A stretch of DNA of 64,000 bases from Actinomadura montaniterrae (GCF_008923365.1 NZ_WBMR01000028.1:1-64000); one strand, 5' to 3'. Shown: positions 33,657 through 42,480, counted from the first letter of the stretch. The notes: generated by a model from the sequence alone, not told the origin. Program-made: numbers and translations.

Positions 33657-34387
33657 GCGAGCCATTCGTCGAACGTGGTCGGCGCGATGCGGGCGCCCTC
33701 GCCGGGCAGGAGCGCGTTCCCCGCCATTTCGGGGCCGAACAGCCCCGCCCAGGTCGGCACGAGCTTCACCGTGCGGCCGCGTGCCTGGTAGGTGCGGCGG
33801 GCCATGTCGACCAGGTCCTGCGGCTCCGGCCCGGCGAGGTCGGGGCAGCGGCCCTGCGGCGTGCCCGCGGCGACCTCGGCGAGGACGCCGGCGACGTCCG
33901 CGGGCGCGACCGGCTGGACGAGCAGCGGCGGGATCGTGGCCACGCCGTCCTGCTCCGTCCAGCCGGCGAGCATCGCGGCGAAGTCGTGGAACTGGGTGGC
34001 CGGGACGATCGACCACGGCACCGTCCCGGCGGTGACCAGCCGCTCCTGCTCCCGCTTGCCGGCGTAGTGCGCGTTGCCCTCGACGCGGTCGACCCCGGCG
34101 ATCGACAGCAGAACGTGGTGGCGGACCCCGGCGCGCTCCTCGGCCGCGAGCAGGTTCCGGGTGACGGCGCCGAAGAAGGCCACCGTCTCCGCCGGGTCGG
34201 CGGCCGTCGCGTTCGTGGCGTCGACGACGGCGTCGACGCCGGTCAGGGCCGCGTCGAGCCCCTCGCCGGTGACGAGGTCGACGCCGAGCGAGCGGCTGAT
34301 GCGCACGACGTCGTGCCCGGCCTTCTGGAGGGCGGTGACGGTCAGCGCGCCGATGTTCCCTGTCGCACCCGCAACGGCGATCCGCAT
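33647..34387 (-). CDS. NmrA-like NAD(P)-binding protein
   Basis: This is a 246-residue atypical SDR of the NmrA/HSCARG kind. The cofactor motif is IAVAGATGNIGALTVTALQKAG, then DAVVDATNATAAD, and HHVLLSIAGVDRVEGNAHYAGKREQE. There is no classical Tyr-Lys catalytic pair of SDRs except YAGK. It may be a redox sensor or an NADPH:quinone-type reductase. It is divergent from an Rrf2 repressor with three Cys, a common pairing for redox-controlled oxidoreductases. The last codons overlap a tandem repeat. Confidence 0.82.
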   Translation of the reverse strand: MRIAVAGATGNIGALTVTALQKAGHDVVRISRSLGVDLVTGEGLDAALTGVDAVVDATNATAADPAETVAFFGAVTRNLLAAEERAGVRHHVLLSIAGVDRVEGNAHYAGKREQERLVTAGTVPWSIVPATQFHDFAAMLAGWTEQDGVATIPPLLVQPVAPADVAGVLAEVAAGTPQGRCPDLAGPEPQDLVDMARRTYQARGRTVKLVPTWAGLFGPEMAGNALLPGEGARIAPTTFDEWLATA

Positions 34388-34423
34388 GATGATCTCTCCT
34401 CGTCTCTGGACCGGTCACGACCC

Positions 34424-34459
34424 TATCTCGGACTAAATGGATCCGCAATATCTCCGATA
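34424..34459. promoter_or_regulatory. Operator region between NmrA-like and Rrf2 genes
   Basis: The AT-richer gap holds CGGA-n9-TCCG (34429-34445), direct repeats TATCTCgGA and TATCTCcGA 25 bp apart, and a short TATC-tcc-GATA dyad at 34449-34459. Rrf2 repressors bind such paired sites. It can govern both divergent genes. Confidence 0.5.
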
Positions 34460-34470
34460 GGATCGGGGCC

Positions 34471-34944
34471 ATGAAGCTGCCCGTGAGCACCGAATGGCTC
34501 CTGCACTGCGCCACGACGCTGGCCCAGCTCGACCCGGGCGCCACCGCGTCGGCGGCCCAGCTCGCGCAGTACTACGACCTGCCGGCGCCCTACCTCGCCA
34601 AGCAGCTCCAGGCGCTGGTGCGCAGCGGCGTCCTCGCGGCGACCACGGGCCCCCGGGGCGGGTTCCGGCTCGGCCGTCCCGCCGCCGAGATCACGCTGCT
34701 GCAGATCGTCGAGGCGGTCGACGGCGGGGCCTCGCCCTACGAGTGCCGCGAGATCCGGCAGCAGGGCCGCGGTGCGCTGCGTCCCGAGGACTGCCGGGAG
34801 ACCTGCGTCCTCGCCGCGAAGATGGCCGAGGCGCACGAGGCGTGGCGGAGCAGCCTCGCCGCCACCTCGCTCGCCGACGTCCTCGCCACCCTGCCGGCGA
34901 CCGCTCCCGAACGGACCCGCCGGCGCATGGCCGGCACGGCATAG
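34471..34944 (+). CDS. Rrf2 family transcriptional regulator
   Basis: This is a 157-residue Rrf2-type repressor: a winged helix at the N-terminus (STEWLLHCATTLAQ, then LAQYYDLPAPYLAKQLQALVRSGVLAATTGPRGGFRLG), then three Cys within YECREIRQQG and PEDCRETCVL, the position where relatives hold an Fe-S cluster or thiol switch. It therefore probably senses redox or electrophile stress and controls the divergent NmrA-like gene. Confidence 0.87.
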   Translation: MKLPVSTEWLLHCATTLAQLDPGATASAAQLAQYYDLPAPYLAKQLQALVRSGVLAATTGPRGGFRLGRPAAEITLLQIVEAVDGGASPYECREIRQQGRGALRPEDCRETCVLAAKMAEAHEAWRSSLAATSLADVLATLPATAPERTRRRMAGTA

Positions 34945-34962
34945 GGCGGCCGCAGCGCGGTG

Positions 34963-35766
34963 TCAGCCGGGACGGCGGGCGGTGACGATCCAGGCGCGGG
35001 AGTCGAACCGGACGCCGTCGCCGGACAGATGGGCGTGGAACGTTTCGCGCAGGCGCTCGACCGCACGCGCCGCGGCGGCGGAGTCCAGCCGCTCCAGTGC
35101 CACCCTGGTGGATGTGAAGCCGCGGACCCAGCCGAGGGCGGCGGCGACGCCCGGACCGTAGTAGACCGGCTCCTGCACGTCGGTGAAGGCGATGTCGGCG
35201 AACCCCGCGTCGTCCAGGATCCGCGTGACGGCCGGCGGGTCGCCGAGCGAGAACGGATCCGGGCCCTCGGCGGCGGGCGGCGGCGCGTCGGATCCCGCGA
35301 GCGCTTCGCGGATGGCGACTTCCCATTCGTTGCGCTCGGCGGACTGCCAGACCATCATCACCAGGCGCCCGTCCGGGCGCAGCGCCCGCCTGACGTTGGC
35401 GAAGGCGGCGCCCGGGTCGGCGAAGAACATGGTGCCGAACCGGCTGGTCACCAGATCGAAACGCTCCTCCGGAAAGCGGTGGCGCTGCGCGTCCCCCTGC
35501 TCGAAGGCGACGTTCCCGAGCCCGTCCGCCCGGGCCAGTTCGCGGGCGCGCTCGATGGCGGGCGCGGAGACGTCGACCCCGAGCGCGCCGCCCGCGCGGG
35601 CCGTGCGCGCGGCGTCCCGGGTCGTCCGCCCGGTGCCGCATCCGATGTCGAGGACGTGGTCGTGAAGCCCGACGCCCCAGGCCCGGCGCAGCACCTCGTG
35701 ATGCCGCCGCAGTTCGGCGTCGTAGCCGACGGGGTCGAGCGCCTGTTCACCGGAGGAATGTCGCAC
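34963..35766 (-). CDS. SAM-dependent class I methyltransferase
   Basis: This is a 267-residue methyltransferase. Motif I is HVLDIGCGTGRTTRDAA, then GVDVSAPAIERARELA, FEQGDAQRHRFPEERFDLVTSRFGTMFF, and motif II/III in LRPDGRLVMMVWQS. The GTG at 35766 is chosen because AAGGGG lies just upstream; a TTG at 35847 is an alternative. The acceptor is unknown. It faces the Rrf2 gene with an 18-nt gap. Confidence 0.85.
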   Translation of the reverse strand: MRHSSGEQALDPVGYDAELRRHHEVLRRAWGVGLHDHVLDIGCGTGRTTRDAARTARAGGALGVDVSAPAIERARELARADGLGNVAFEQGDAQRHRFPEERFDLVTSRFGTMFFADPGAAFANVRRALRPDGRLVMMVWQSAERNEWEVAIREALAGSDAPPPAAEGPDPFSLGDPPAVTRILDDAGFADIAFTDVQEPVYYGPGVAAALGWVRGFTSTRVALERLDSAAAARAVERLRETFHAHLSGDGVRFDSRAWIVTARRPG

Positions 35767-35946
35767 CACTGCCCCTTGACCGCGGTCGGAGAATCGCCGG
35801 AACGCCGCAGGAACCGGCCCTGCGTGCCGTCGGTAGAACCCTTTCAAGTGTGAGCCGAAGCGGCAAGAACGCTCCTCGCGATGGCTGGCCGCGGCCGTTT
35901 CCGAACGCGGAGCGCCGGGAGATGGTGGCCGTCGCGGTCAGGGCCG

Positions 35947-36876
35947 TCAGCGCGCGGGCAGCAGCGGCGAAGGCTTGTGGGCCGCCCAGTCGCGCGGCTG
36001 GAGGAACCGCGCCACGTCGCTCTCCGGGCTGCCCGGTTCCGGCGTGATGTCGAAGCCCCAGCGGGCCAGCGGCGGCATCGACATCAGGACGGCCTCGATG
36101 TTGGCGTTGGTCTGCAGGCCGAACAGCGTGCCGCGGTCGTAGACGAGGTTGAACTCCGCGTACCGGCCGCGCCGCGCCAGCTGCCAGTCGCGCTCCCGGT
36201 CGCCGTACGGCATCGGGGCGCGGCGCGCGACGATCGGCTGGTAGGCGTCGAGGACCGCGCCGAGCCCGTCCTCCACGAACGCGCCGTACGCTGCGGGCGG
36301 CCGCGGAGCGTCGGCGGCGATCCGGTCGAAGAAGACCCCGCCTATTCCGCGCATCTCCTTACGGTGCTTGATGTAGAAGTACTCGTCGCACGTCGCCTTC
36401 CACTCCTCGTAACACGCGATCTCGTGCCGCCCGCACCACTCCTTGACGGTGCGGTGGAAATGGACGGCGTCCTCGTCGAACCCGTACATCGGGGTGAGGT
36501 CCATTCCGCCGCCGAACCACCATTCGCCGCCGTCGATCTCGAAGTAGCGGAAATTGGCGTGGAAGGACGGCGCGTACGGGTTCAGCGGATGCAGCACCAT
36601 CGAGATGCCGGTCGCGCGGAACCCCCGGTCGGCCAGCTGCGGGCGGGTCCGGCTGACGGCCGAGGGGACCCTGTCGCCCGCGACGAGCGAGACGTTCACG
36701 CCGGCCCGCTCGAAGACCCGGCCGCCCTCCAGGATCCGCGCGCGGCCGCCGCCGAGGCCGTCGCGGGTCCACCGCGCCGTCCGGAAGCGGGCCCCGCCGT
36801 CCTGGTCCTCGAACGCGGCGACCAGGCGGTCCTGGTGCCGCCGGAGCATCTCGGTGACGGACTCGGCGTGACTCAT
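35947..36876 (-). CDS. hemF: Oxygen-dependent coproporphyrinogen III oxidase HemF
   Basis: This is a 309-residue oxygen-dependent enzyme that decarboxylates coproporphyrinogen III to protoporphyrinogen IX. The family blocks are intact: SMVLHPLNPYAPSFHANFRYFE, WWFGGGMDLTPMYGFDEDAVHFH, YFYIKHRKEMRGIGGVFFD and RYAEFNLVYDRGTLFGLQTNANIEAVLMSMPP with WGFDITPEPGSPE. Most actinobacteria use the coproporphyrin route instead, so HemF is not expected to be essential here. The ATG overlaps a stop belonging to the decayed hemE just upstream. Confidence 0.92.
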   Translation of the reverse strand: MSHAESVTEMLRRHQDRLVAAFEDQDGGARFRTARWTRDGLGGGRARILEGGRVFERAGVNVSLVAGDRVPSAVSRTRPQLADRGFRATGISMVLHPLNPYAPSFHANFRYFEIDGGEWWFGGGMDLTPMYGFDEDAVHFHRTVKEWCGRHEIACYEEWKATCDEYFYIKHRKEMRGIGGVFFDRIAADAPRPPAAYGAFVEDGLGAVLDAYQPIVARRAPMPYGDRERDWQLARRGRYAEFNLVYDRGTLFGLQTNANIEAVLMSMPPLARWGFDITPEPGSPESDVARFLQPRDWAAHKPSPLLPAR

Positions 36877-37205
36877 GCCGCGGCCTCCTCGCGGGGGTCT
36901 GGTGAACCAGGTCGACGAGACGGGCCACGTCGTCCGGCGGCGTGCCCTGCAGGACGCCGTGGCCGAGGACGACGACGTGCGCGCCGCCCGCCCCGGCTCT
37001 GATCACCTCGCGTGCCGCGGCGAGCATCGTGCCGTCGTCGGCCAGCATGACCGGTCTGGTCCAGATTCCCTTGCAGCGCCTTGTCCGGCAAGACCGCGCG
37101 GGCGGCGTCCAGCGGCTGCCGCCGGTCGACGCTGATGACCTCGGCGGGGAGCCGGGCGATCTGCGAGTAGAGGTGCGCGGCGCCGACCGCGAGGCAGATG
37201 CGCGC
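36873..37205 (-). pseudogene. hemE: Uroporphyrinogen decarboxylase (hemE) 3' remnant
   Basis: On the minus strand the C-terminal third of HemE can be read in pieces: HLYSQIARLPAEVISVDRRQP, read as LYSQIARLPAEVISVD plus PDKALQGNLD in one frame. Then, after a net +1 shift near 37055, the reading is MLADDGTMLAAAREVIRAG, VVLGHGVLQGTPP and DDVARLVDLVHQT. A further one-base change in a run of C near 36893 restores the frame PREEAAA with TGA at 36873, overlapping hemF. The first two thirds are missing: the metal ATPase gene ends only 15 nt from the break. A formerly functional hemE-hemF pair is inferred. Confidence 0.75.
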
Positions 37206-37219
37206 CGCCCGCCGCGCCC

Positions 37220-39133
37220 TTACTGGCCGTGCCGCCCGCCGCGCCACGCGCTGCCCGCGAGCAGCCGGAGCCCGTTGAGCCCGACGATGACGGTGGAGCC
37301 CTCGTGGCCCGCGACGCCGAGGGGCAGTGGCAGGGTGCCGGCGAGGTCCCAGATCACCAGGCCGGTGATGAACGCCGCGGCGATGGCCAGGTTCTGCACC
37401 ACCAGCCGCCGGGCCCGCCGCGACAGATCGATGACGGCGGGGACGGCGGCCAGCTCGTCGCGGACGACGACGGCGTCGGCGGTCTCCAGGGCCAGGTCGG
37501 AACCGGCGCGTCCCATAGCGATGCCGGTGTGCGCGGCGGCCAGCGCGGGCGCGTCGTTGACCCCGTCGCCGACGACCAGTACGCGTCCGTCCATCGCCCG
37601 GACGGCGGCGACCTTGTCCTGGGGGAGCAGGCCGGCGCGGACGTCGCCGATGCCGACCTCTCCGGCCAGCCGCCCGGCGGCGCGCGGATTGTCGCCGGTC
37701 AGCAGGACCGGGGCGGTGCCCGTGAGGGCGGTCAGGGCGGCGACGGTCGCGGCGGCGCCGGGACGGACCCGGTCGGTGATGCCCAGCACGCCGGCCGGCG
37801 CGCCGTCCACCTCGACCAGCACCGCAGTGCGGCCCTGCTCCTCCAACCGCTCGGCCAGGGCGGCACCGCGGTCCCCGGCGAGCCGGGCGGGGGCGCCGAC
37901 CGCGACGCGGCGCCCGCCGACGGTGGCCGCGACGCCGGTCCCCGGTTCGGACGTGAAGTCGGCCGCCGCCGGGACGGCCAGGCCCCGAGCGCGCGCGGCC
38001 CCGACGATGGCGCCGGCGAGGGGATGCTCGCTCGGACGCTCGGCGGCGGCCGCGAGCGCCAGCAGCTCGTCCCCGGTCAGGCTCGAGCCCGCGAGCAGGC
38101 GCACCTCGTCCACCTGCGGGACGCCTTCGGTGAGGGTGCCCGTTTTGTCGAAGGCGACCTGGTCGACCTGCCCGAGCCGCTCCATCACCACCGCCGACTT
38201 CACTAGCACGCCGTGCCGTCCGGCGTTGGCGATGGCCGACAGCAGCGGAGGCATGGTCGCCAGCACCACCGCGCACGGCGACGCGACGATCATGAAGGTC
38301 ATCGCGCGCAGCAGCGCCCCGGCCGGCTCGGCGCCGAACGCCAGCGGCACCGCGAACACCGCCAGCGTCGCCGCCACCATCCCCACGCTGTAGCGCTGCT
38401 CGACCTTCTCGATGAACAACTGCGTCGGGGCCTTGGTCGCCGAAGCCTCCTCCACCATCGCCACGATCCGCGCGATCACCGAGTCGGACGGCTCGCGCTC
38501 GACCTTCACCCGCAGCGCGCCGGTCCCGTTCAGGGTGCCGGCGAACACCTCGTCCCCGGCCCGCTTGGCCACCGGCAGCGGCTCGCCGGTGATGGTGGCC
38601 TGGTCGACCTCGCTCGCCCCGTCCAGGACGCGCCCGTCGGCGCCGACCCGCTCGCCCGGCCGCACGAGGACGACCTCGCCCGGACTGAACCGGTCGGTCG
38701 GGACGAGCTCCTCGGTGCCGTCGTCGGCGAGCCGGGTGGCCGTCGCGGGGGCCAGGTCGAGCAGTCCGCGGACCGAGTCGGCGGTGCGGGCGGTGGCGAC
38801 CGCCTCCAGCGCGCCGGACGTGGCGAAGATGACGATCAGCAGCGCCCCGTCCAGCACCTGCCCGATCGCCGCCGCGCCCAGCGCCGCCACCACCATCAGC
38901 AGATCCACGTCCAGCGTCCCGCCGCGCAGCGCCCGCAGACCCACCCAGCCCGGCTCCCACCCGCCGCTGACGTAGGCCGCCGCGAACAGCGCACCCCACG
39001 CCCAGGCCGGACCGTCCAGCAGATAAACGGGCAACCCGGCCAGGAAGAGCCCGAGCGCTGCCGCCGCCCACCGTGCCTCGGGCAACGCCGTGACCCTGGT
39101 GCGGCTCCGTCCGGTGACCAGCGTGGAAGACAA
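37220..39133 (-). CDS. ctpJ: P1B-4-type metal efflux ATPase (CtpJ/NmtA-like)
   Basis: This is a 637-residue metal P-type ATPase. It has TGEPLP, SPCAVV (SPC, not CPC, in the transport helix), DKTGTLTEG (phosphorylated Asp), SEHPLAG and GDGVNDAPAL, and GHEGSTVIVG in the last helix. SPC plus HEGST mark the P1B-4 group, which exports Co2+, Ni2+ or Fe2+. No N-terminal metal-binding domain is present. The start is TTG at 39133 with AAGGG upstream. It is divergent from an NmtR-like sensor, as ctpJ and nmtR are in M. tuberculosis. Confidence 0.88.
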   Translation of the reverse strand: MSSTLVTGRSRTRVTALPEARWAAAALGLFLAGLPVYLLDGPAWAWGALFAAAYVSGGWEPGWVGLRALRGGTLDVDLLMVVAALGAAAIGQVLDGALLIVIFATSGALEAVATARTADSVRGLLDLAPATATRLADDGTEELVPTDRFSPGEVVLVRPGERVGADGRVLDGASEVDQATITGEPLPVAKRAGDEVFAGTLNGTGALRVKVEREPSDSVIARIVAMVEEASATKAPTQLFIEKVEQRYSVGMVAATLAVFAVPLAFGAEPAGALLRAMTFMIVASPCAVVLATMPPLLSAIANAGRHGVLVKSAVVMERLGQVDQVAFDKTGTLTEGVPQVDEVRLLAGSSLTGDELLALAAAAERPSEHPLAGAIVGAARARGLAVPAAADFTSEPGTGVAATVGGRRVAVGAPARLAGDRGAALAERLEEQGRTAVLVEVDGAPAGVLGITDRVRPGAAATVAALTALTGTAPVLLTGDNPRAAGRLAGEVGIGDVRAGLLPQDKVAAVRAMDGRVLVVGDGVNDAPALAAAHTGIAMGRAGSDLALETADAVVVRDELAAVPAVIDLSRRARRLVVQNLAIAAAFITGLVIWDLAGTLPLPLGVAGHEGSTVIVGLNGLRLLAGSAWRGGRHGQ

Positions 39134-39185
39134 GGAAGAGACCCTTCATGTGCGGCTCCGACGACGACCACCGTAGCAGGAACAT

Positions 39186-39201
39186 ATGAACAACAATTCA
39201 T
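39186..39201. promoter_or_regulatory. NmtR-like operator between ctpJ and nmtR
   Basis: ATGAA-caacaa-TTCAT is a perfect 5-bp-arm inverted repeat in an AT-rich island between the divergent ATPase and sensor genes. The TGAA-N6-TTCA core is the classic ArsR/SmtB-family operator type. Confidence 0.65.
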
Positions 39202-39229
39202 TCCTTCATGGTCGGCGTAGCATGGCGCC

Positions 39230-39589
39230 ATGGGTCATGGAGCGCCGAAGCCGTCCGTGGACGCCGCCCCCCGCGCGCGGCTGGACCCCGCCTCCGCGGC
39301 CCGGGTCGCCACCACCCTGCAGGCGCTGGCCACCCCCTCGCGGCTGCTGATCCTGGCGCGCCTGCGCGAAGGCCCCCTGCCGGCCACCGAACTGGCCGCC
39401 GAGGTCGGCATGGAGCAGTCGGCCTGCTCCCACCAGCTCCGCCTACTGCGCAACCTCGGCCTGGTCGTCGGCACCCGCCAGGGCCGTTCGGTCGTGTACG
39501 CCCTGTACGACGACCACGTCGCCGAACTCCTCGACCAGGCCCTCTACCACGTCGAGCACCTCAACCTGGGGCTCAGCGACTCGCAGTGA
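39230..39589 (+). CDS. nmtR: NmtR-like ArsR/SmtB nickel/cobalt sensor
   Basis: This is a 119-residue ArsR/SmtB repressor close to NmtR. It starts MGHG. The HTH region reads LQALATPSRLLILARLREGPLPATELA and MEQSACSHQLRLLRNLGLVVG. The alpha5 metal site keeps D94, H96, H107 and H110 (YDDHVAELL, ALYHVEHLNLG), matching D91, H93, H104 and H107 of the M. tuberculosis protein. The later His residues at positions equivalent to 109 and 116 are not present. It likely represses the ATPase until Ni or Co binds. Confidence 0.9.
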   Translation: MGHGAPKPSVDAAPRARLDPASAARVATTLQALATPSRLLILARLREGPLPATELAAEVGMEQSACSHQLRLLRNLGLVVGTRQGRSVVYALYDDHVAELLDQALYHVEHLNLGLSDSQ

Positions 39590-39595
39590 GACCGT

Positions 39596-40621
39596 TCAGG
39601 TGAGCCGCTCCCGACGCGCGTTGGCCTCCGCACGCACCTCCTCGGCGAAGTCGCCGTCGTCCTCCGAGGCGTCCTCCTGATAAATGAGCCAGCACCCGCG
39701 GATGCCGCCGAGAAGGTCCTCCAGAAGGTCGTGCGCAGGCCGCTCGGGGTCCAGGGGAGTGGTGCGCAGCTCCTTGAGCAGCGCGCTCCGGAACCCCGGA
39801 TCATCATGGAAACGCGCGAGCGTCTCGGCCTGGGACACATGCTCGAGCAGCTCGTCGAGATCGGGGATCCGCCCCTCCGCCACGACCATCGCCCCCCGGA
39901 TCAAACCAGTGACCGTCTCGTACGGGCTGAGGCCCAGTTCGAGCCGCTCCAGCACGAGGGTCGGAGTCTCGTGGGCGAGGGCCTCGATGCCGTCCGCCTC
40001 CTGGAGGATCTGGGTGGTCTCATAGCCGGTCGTCTCGGACGTCACGTCGGCGGCGGCCTGGAGCCAGTGCGCCGCCGCGATCGCGGCCGCCGCGGGCTCG
40101 ACCTCGGTGAACAGGCTCGCGCCGCCGAGCGGGTCCCGGTTCAAGATCCTGTCCGCGGCCTGCACCTGGACGGGCGACGCGTCGGCGCGGGTGAGCGCCA
40201 GGGCCTGCCGGGCACGCCCCGTCAGATCGCCGAGCCCCGCCTGCTCGATCGCGTCCAGCTCGGCCCGCACCTCGACCTCGACGCGCCTGCTCAGCTCCGC
40301 GTCCCCGACCTCGTACAAGACGCGGCCGACCCGATGCGCGCACTCCTCAAGGGGGTCGTACGACACATCGAGCATGCCGTCAGAAGGCAGGTTCGGCTCG
40401 CTCAAAGCCCGCACCACGTTCGCGAAGGAGTGTTCCGCAGGCCGCGTATACGCACGCCAAGCCTGAGCGGACAACCGGGTCATGGCCTGAGCCAGATGCT
40501 GAGCCGCACCCCCGGAAACCTCCCCCGCAAGCTCAGCGAAACCAGAGGCAACGCAGCCCGACCCGGTCTCCCAAACCGCAACGATCGCATGCCGACCCTC
40601 ATCGAACGCATAAGTGGTCAC
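39596..40621 (-). CDS. Hypothetical protein, alpha-helical
   Basis: This protein of about 341 residues starts at GTG 40621 (GTGGGGGC just before). It begins MTTYAFDEGRHAIVAVWETG and is largely helical with acidic character (GDAELSRRVEVEVRAELDAIEQ and DLDELLEHVSQAETLARFHDD are examples split over the length). It has no membrane segment and only a few Cys. It faces nmtR with a 6-nt gap. I do not recognise the family. Codon use is normal for the window, so it is probably a genuine gene with unknown role. Confidence 0.6.
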   Translation of the reverse strand: MTTYAFDEGRHAIVAVWETGSGCVASGFAELAGEVSGGAAQHLAQAMTRLSAQAWRAYTRPAEHSFANVVRALSEPNLPSDGMLDVSYDPLEECAHRVGRVLYEVGDAELSRRVEVEVRAELDAIEQAGLGDLTGRARQALALTRADASPVQVQAADRILNRDPLGGASLFTEVEPAAAAIAAAHWLQAAADVTSETTGYETTQILQEADGIEALAHETPTLVLERLELGLSPYETVTGLIRGAMVVAEGRIPDLDELLEHVSQAETLARFHDDPGFRSALLKELRTTPLDPERPAHDLLEDLLGGIRGCWLIYQEDASEDDGDFAEEVRAEANARRERLT

Positions 40622-41241
40622 GCCCCCACGGTGCCACCCCCCACCCCAAAACACGCCGCAATCGCCCACCCCACCCACCGCCCCATGCCCAGCCCGCCCC
40701 CGACCAGCCGACGAACGTCTCCTTGGACACACCAAACGCCCGCACCCTCGCCTTGGTGTACCCGGCCGCGCCTGGCCAACGGCTGCTACCCCGCCAACCC
40801 GATCCGGGAGGAGTGGTCGGCCAACGCGCCGAAGTTCGCTCCCGCATCGGCGAGGTCGCACGCTCACCGCAGCAGCCGTTCCCCCCACACCACGTACCCA
40901 GACCGCGACCCACTGGCCGCCATGGACGAAGACCGCCTCACGCTCACCCTGATCGGCTACAGGGGGAGCGAGCGAGAGCCCCAACACCACACCGCTCTCG
41001 CCACAAGGGGTGTCCCTACTCGCTGGCAATAAAGGAGGGAATCCGCCTGCCGCCGGGGGATGCGCCAACGTCGCAGGGGCCCGGCACCTGGTCATGCTCG
41101 ACGGAGCCGCACGGCCCTCGGCCTACCCGTAAAGAGTTCGTGCGGGTAGCCGGCCGTCCGATGAGGTGGCCTGGTGACCAACCACATCGAGGCGGCGACT
41201 GTCCGACCGTTGACCCTGGCGTGGGTGGGCCGGCTCCTAGA
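40622..41241. other. Spacer without recognisable gene
   Basis: About 620 bases with only short frames of atypical composition. The left end must contain the promoter for the hypothetical protein. No repeat or RNA structure was noticed. Confidence 0.5.
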
Positions 41242-41581
41242 TTGGTCGCGGTTGATCCGACCGCCGCGCATTGCGAATATCCATCGCTTCTCATGACACA
41301 CCTTCCGGGCCGGACGGTCCTCGACGACGAGGGATTGGGGAGGCGCATCCCTCAACTGGCCCGTCAGCTCGTGGCGATCCACACGTTGCGTATGAGCGGG
41401 CCGGCGGGTGCTGGCCGCGGACGCGAGCGAGCGACTGTACTGGCTAATCCGGGACGCGCTGGCATCCTCAGAAGAAATGCAGTTGGTGGCGCAGACCTGG
41501 CGTGAGGCCGGGAGGACCGACCTGACGACGCGGGCCGTAGAGCAACGGCTGGATGCCTACGTAACCGCACTGATGGACTGA
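41242..41581 (+). pseudogene. Phosphotransferase (APH-like) remnant
   Basis: VAVDPTAAHCEYPSLLMTHL and PGRTVLDDEGLGRRI, RQLVAIHTLR in one frame resemble the central part of aminoglycoside/homoserine phosphotransferase-like kinases. After a one-base shift near 41400 the frame continues LAADASERLYWLIRDAL and WREAGRTDLTTRAVEQRLD to a TGA at 41579-41581, a plausible C-terminus. The N-terminal lobe and the catalytic HGD loop are absent. A decayed, truncated gene is the simplest reading. Confidence 0.45.
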
Positions 41582-42129
41582 CCCATCGAACCAAGCCGGA
41601 CTGGGAAACGCAGGCGCCCAGGCGTGGTCGATCCCGAATACCCGTGTTCACGGAACCTCAGGACACCTCGGATCAGCCCCGAGCATGCCTGCTGATCATG
41701 CTGAGGTGCATCTGTCCAGGGGAGGGGCGGTTGACATCCCGCAGCGCCTGCGTGGCCACGTCGCTTGAGGTTCCAGCGCCGTGCCGGGGCGGAGAGGGCG
41801 TACCTGGCGGCGCCGGAACGCTCGTGCTCGCGAGTTTCGTCGTCGTGTTCGAAAGCACTCGTGTTCCTATCAGCTGCGGATAGCCGCTCCGAGTATGTGA
41901 CCGGAGTTCCGGCGCGCGTCGTGTTGATGCATTGAGCGGCTTGATGCATTGAGCGGCGAAGACAGCGCTGAGGGGACCGGACGGAGCCACCGTTCTTTCT
42001 GCTCGGCGTCCTGGCGCTGCCCCTGGCGCGCGTATTGCGGCCGGCCCCGTGTGAGACTTTGCTGTCCGCAGCCGTGGGGCACCTGACCCCCAGGTCAAGA
42101 TCAGGCACCGGCGCGCGCCCGGTGCCGGA
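41582..42129. other. Spacer containing a 17-bp tandem duplication
   Basis: About 550 bases without a supportable gene. The composition is less GC-rich than neighbours. One perfect tandem duplication is listed separately. Confidence 0.5.
41924..41957. repeat. Perfect 17-bp tandem duplication
   Basis: TTGATGCATTGAGCGGC occurs twice head-to-tail (41924-41940 and 41941-41957). It lies in non-coding, decayed DNA, so it probably marks a slippage or repair event. Confidence 0.8.
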
Positions 42130-42480
42130 GTGCCCCACACGGAGCCCACGCCGATCGGCGCGCCGGATCTGGCCGGGGTGCGCCGGCTCGGCGACAACCT
42201 CGCCGTTCTGGAGACGGTGGAAGGCGAGACGGTCGTGTGCGTCCACTGCGGCACGCGGATCGGGCCGCTGTCCGGCGGCGCGTTCTTCGCGGCGCTGGCG
42301 CGTCGCGACGCGCGCCCGACCGAAGCGGGTCCGCACATCTGGCACGACCCGTCGGAGTACGTCGACGCGGTGGTCGTCTTCTGGCAGCTCTTCTGCCCCG
42401 GCTGCCTGACCGCGGTCCACTCCCGTGTCGTCCCCGTTGACCGTCCGCTCCCGAACGACGACTACCGGAACTGGCTCTGA
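42130..42480 (+). CDS. Small two-CxxC (zinc-ribbon-like) protein
   Basis: This is a 116-residue protein starting at GTG 42130. Two Cys pairs (VCVHCGTRIG and FCPGCLTAVH) about 70 residues apart would form a zinc ribbon. A Trp-rich segment with IWHDPSEYVDAVVVFWQ and a C-terminal DDYRNWL lie between and after. The layout recalls the small gamma subunit of acetone/acetophenone carboxylases, but no large subunits are nearby, so the role is open. Confidence 0.6.
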   Translation: MPHTEPTPIGAPDLAGVRRLGDNLAVLETVEGETVVCVHCGTRIGPLSGGAFFAALARRDARPTEAGPHIWHDPSEYVDAVVVFWQLFCPGCLTAVHSRVVPVDRPLPNDDYRNWL

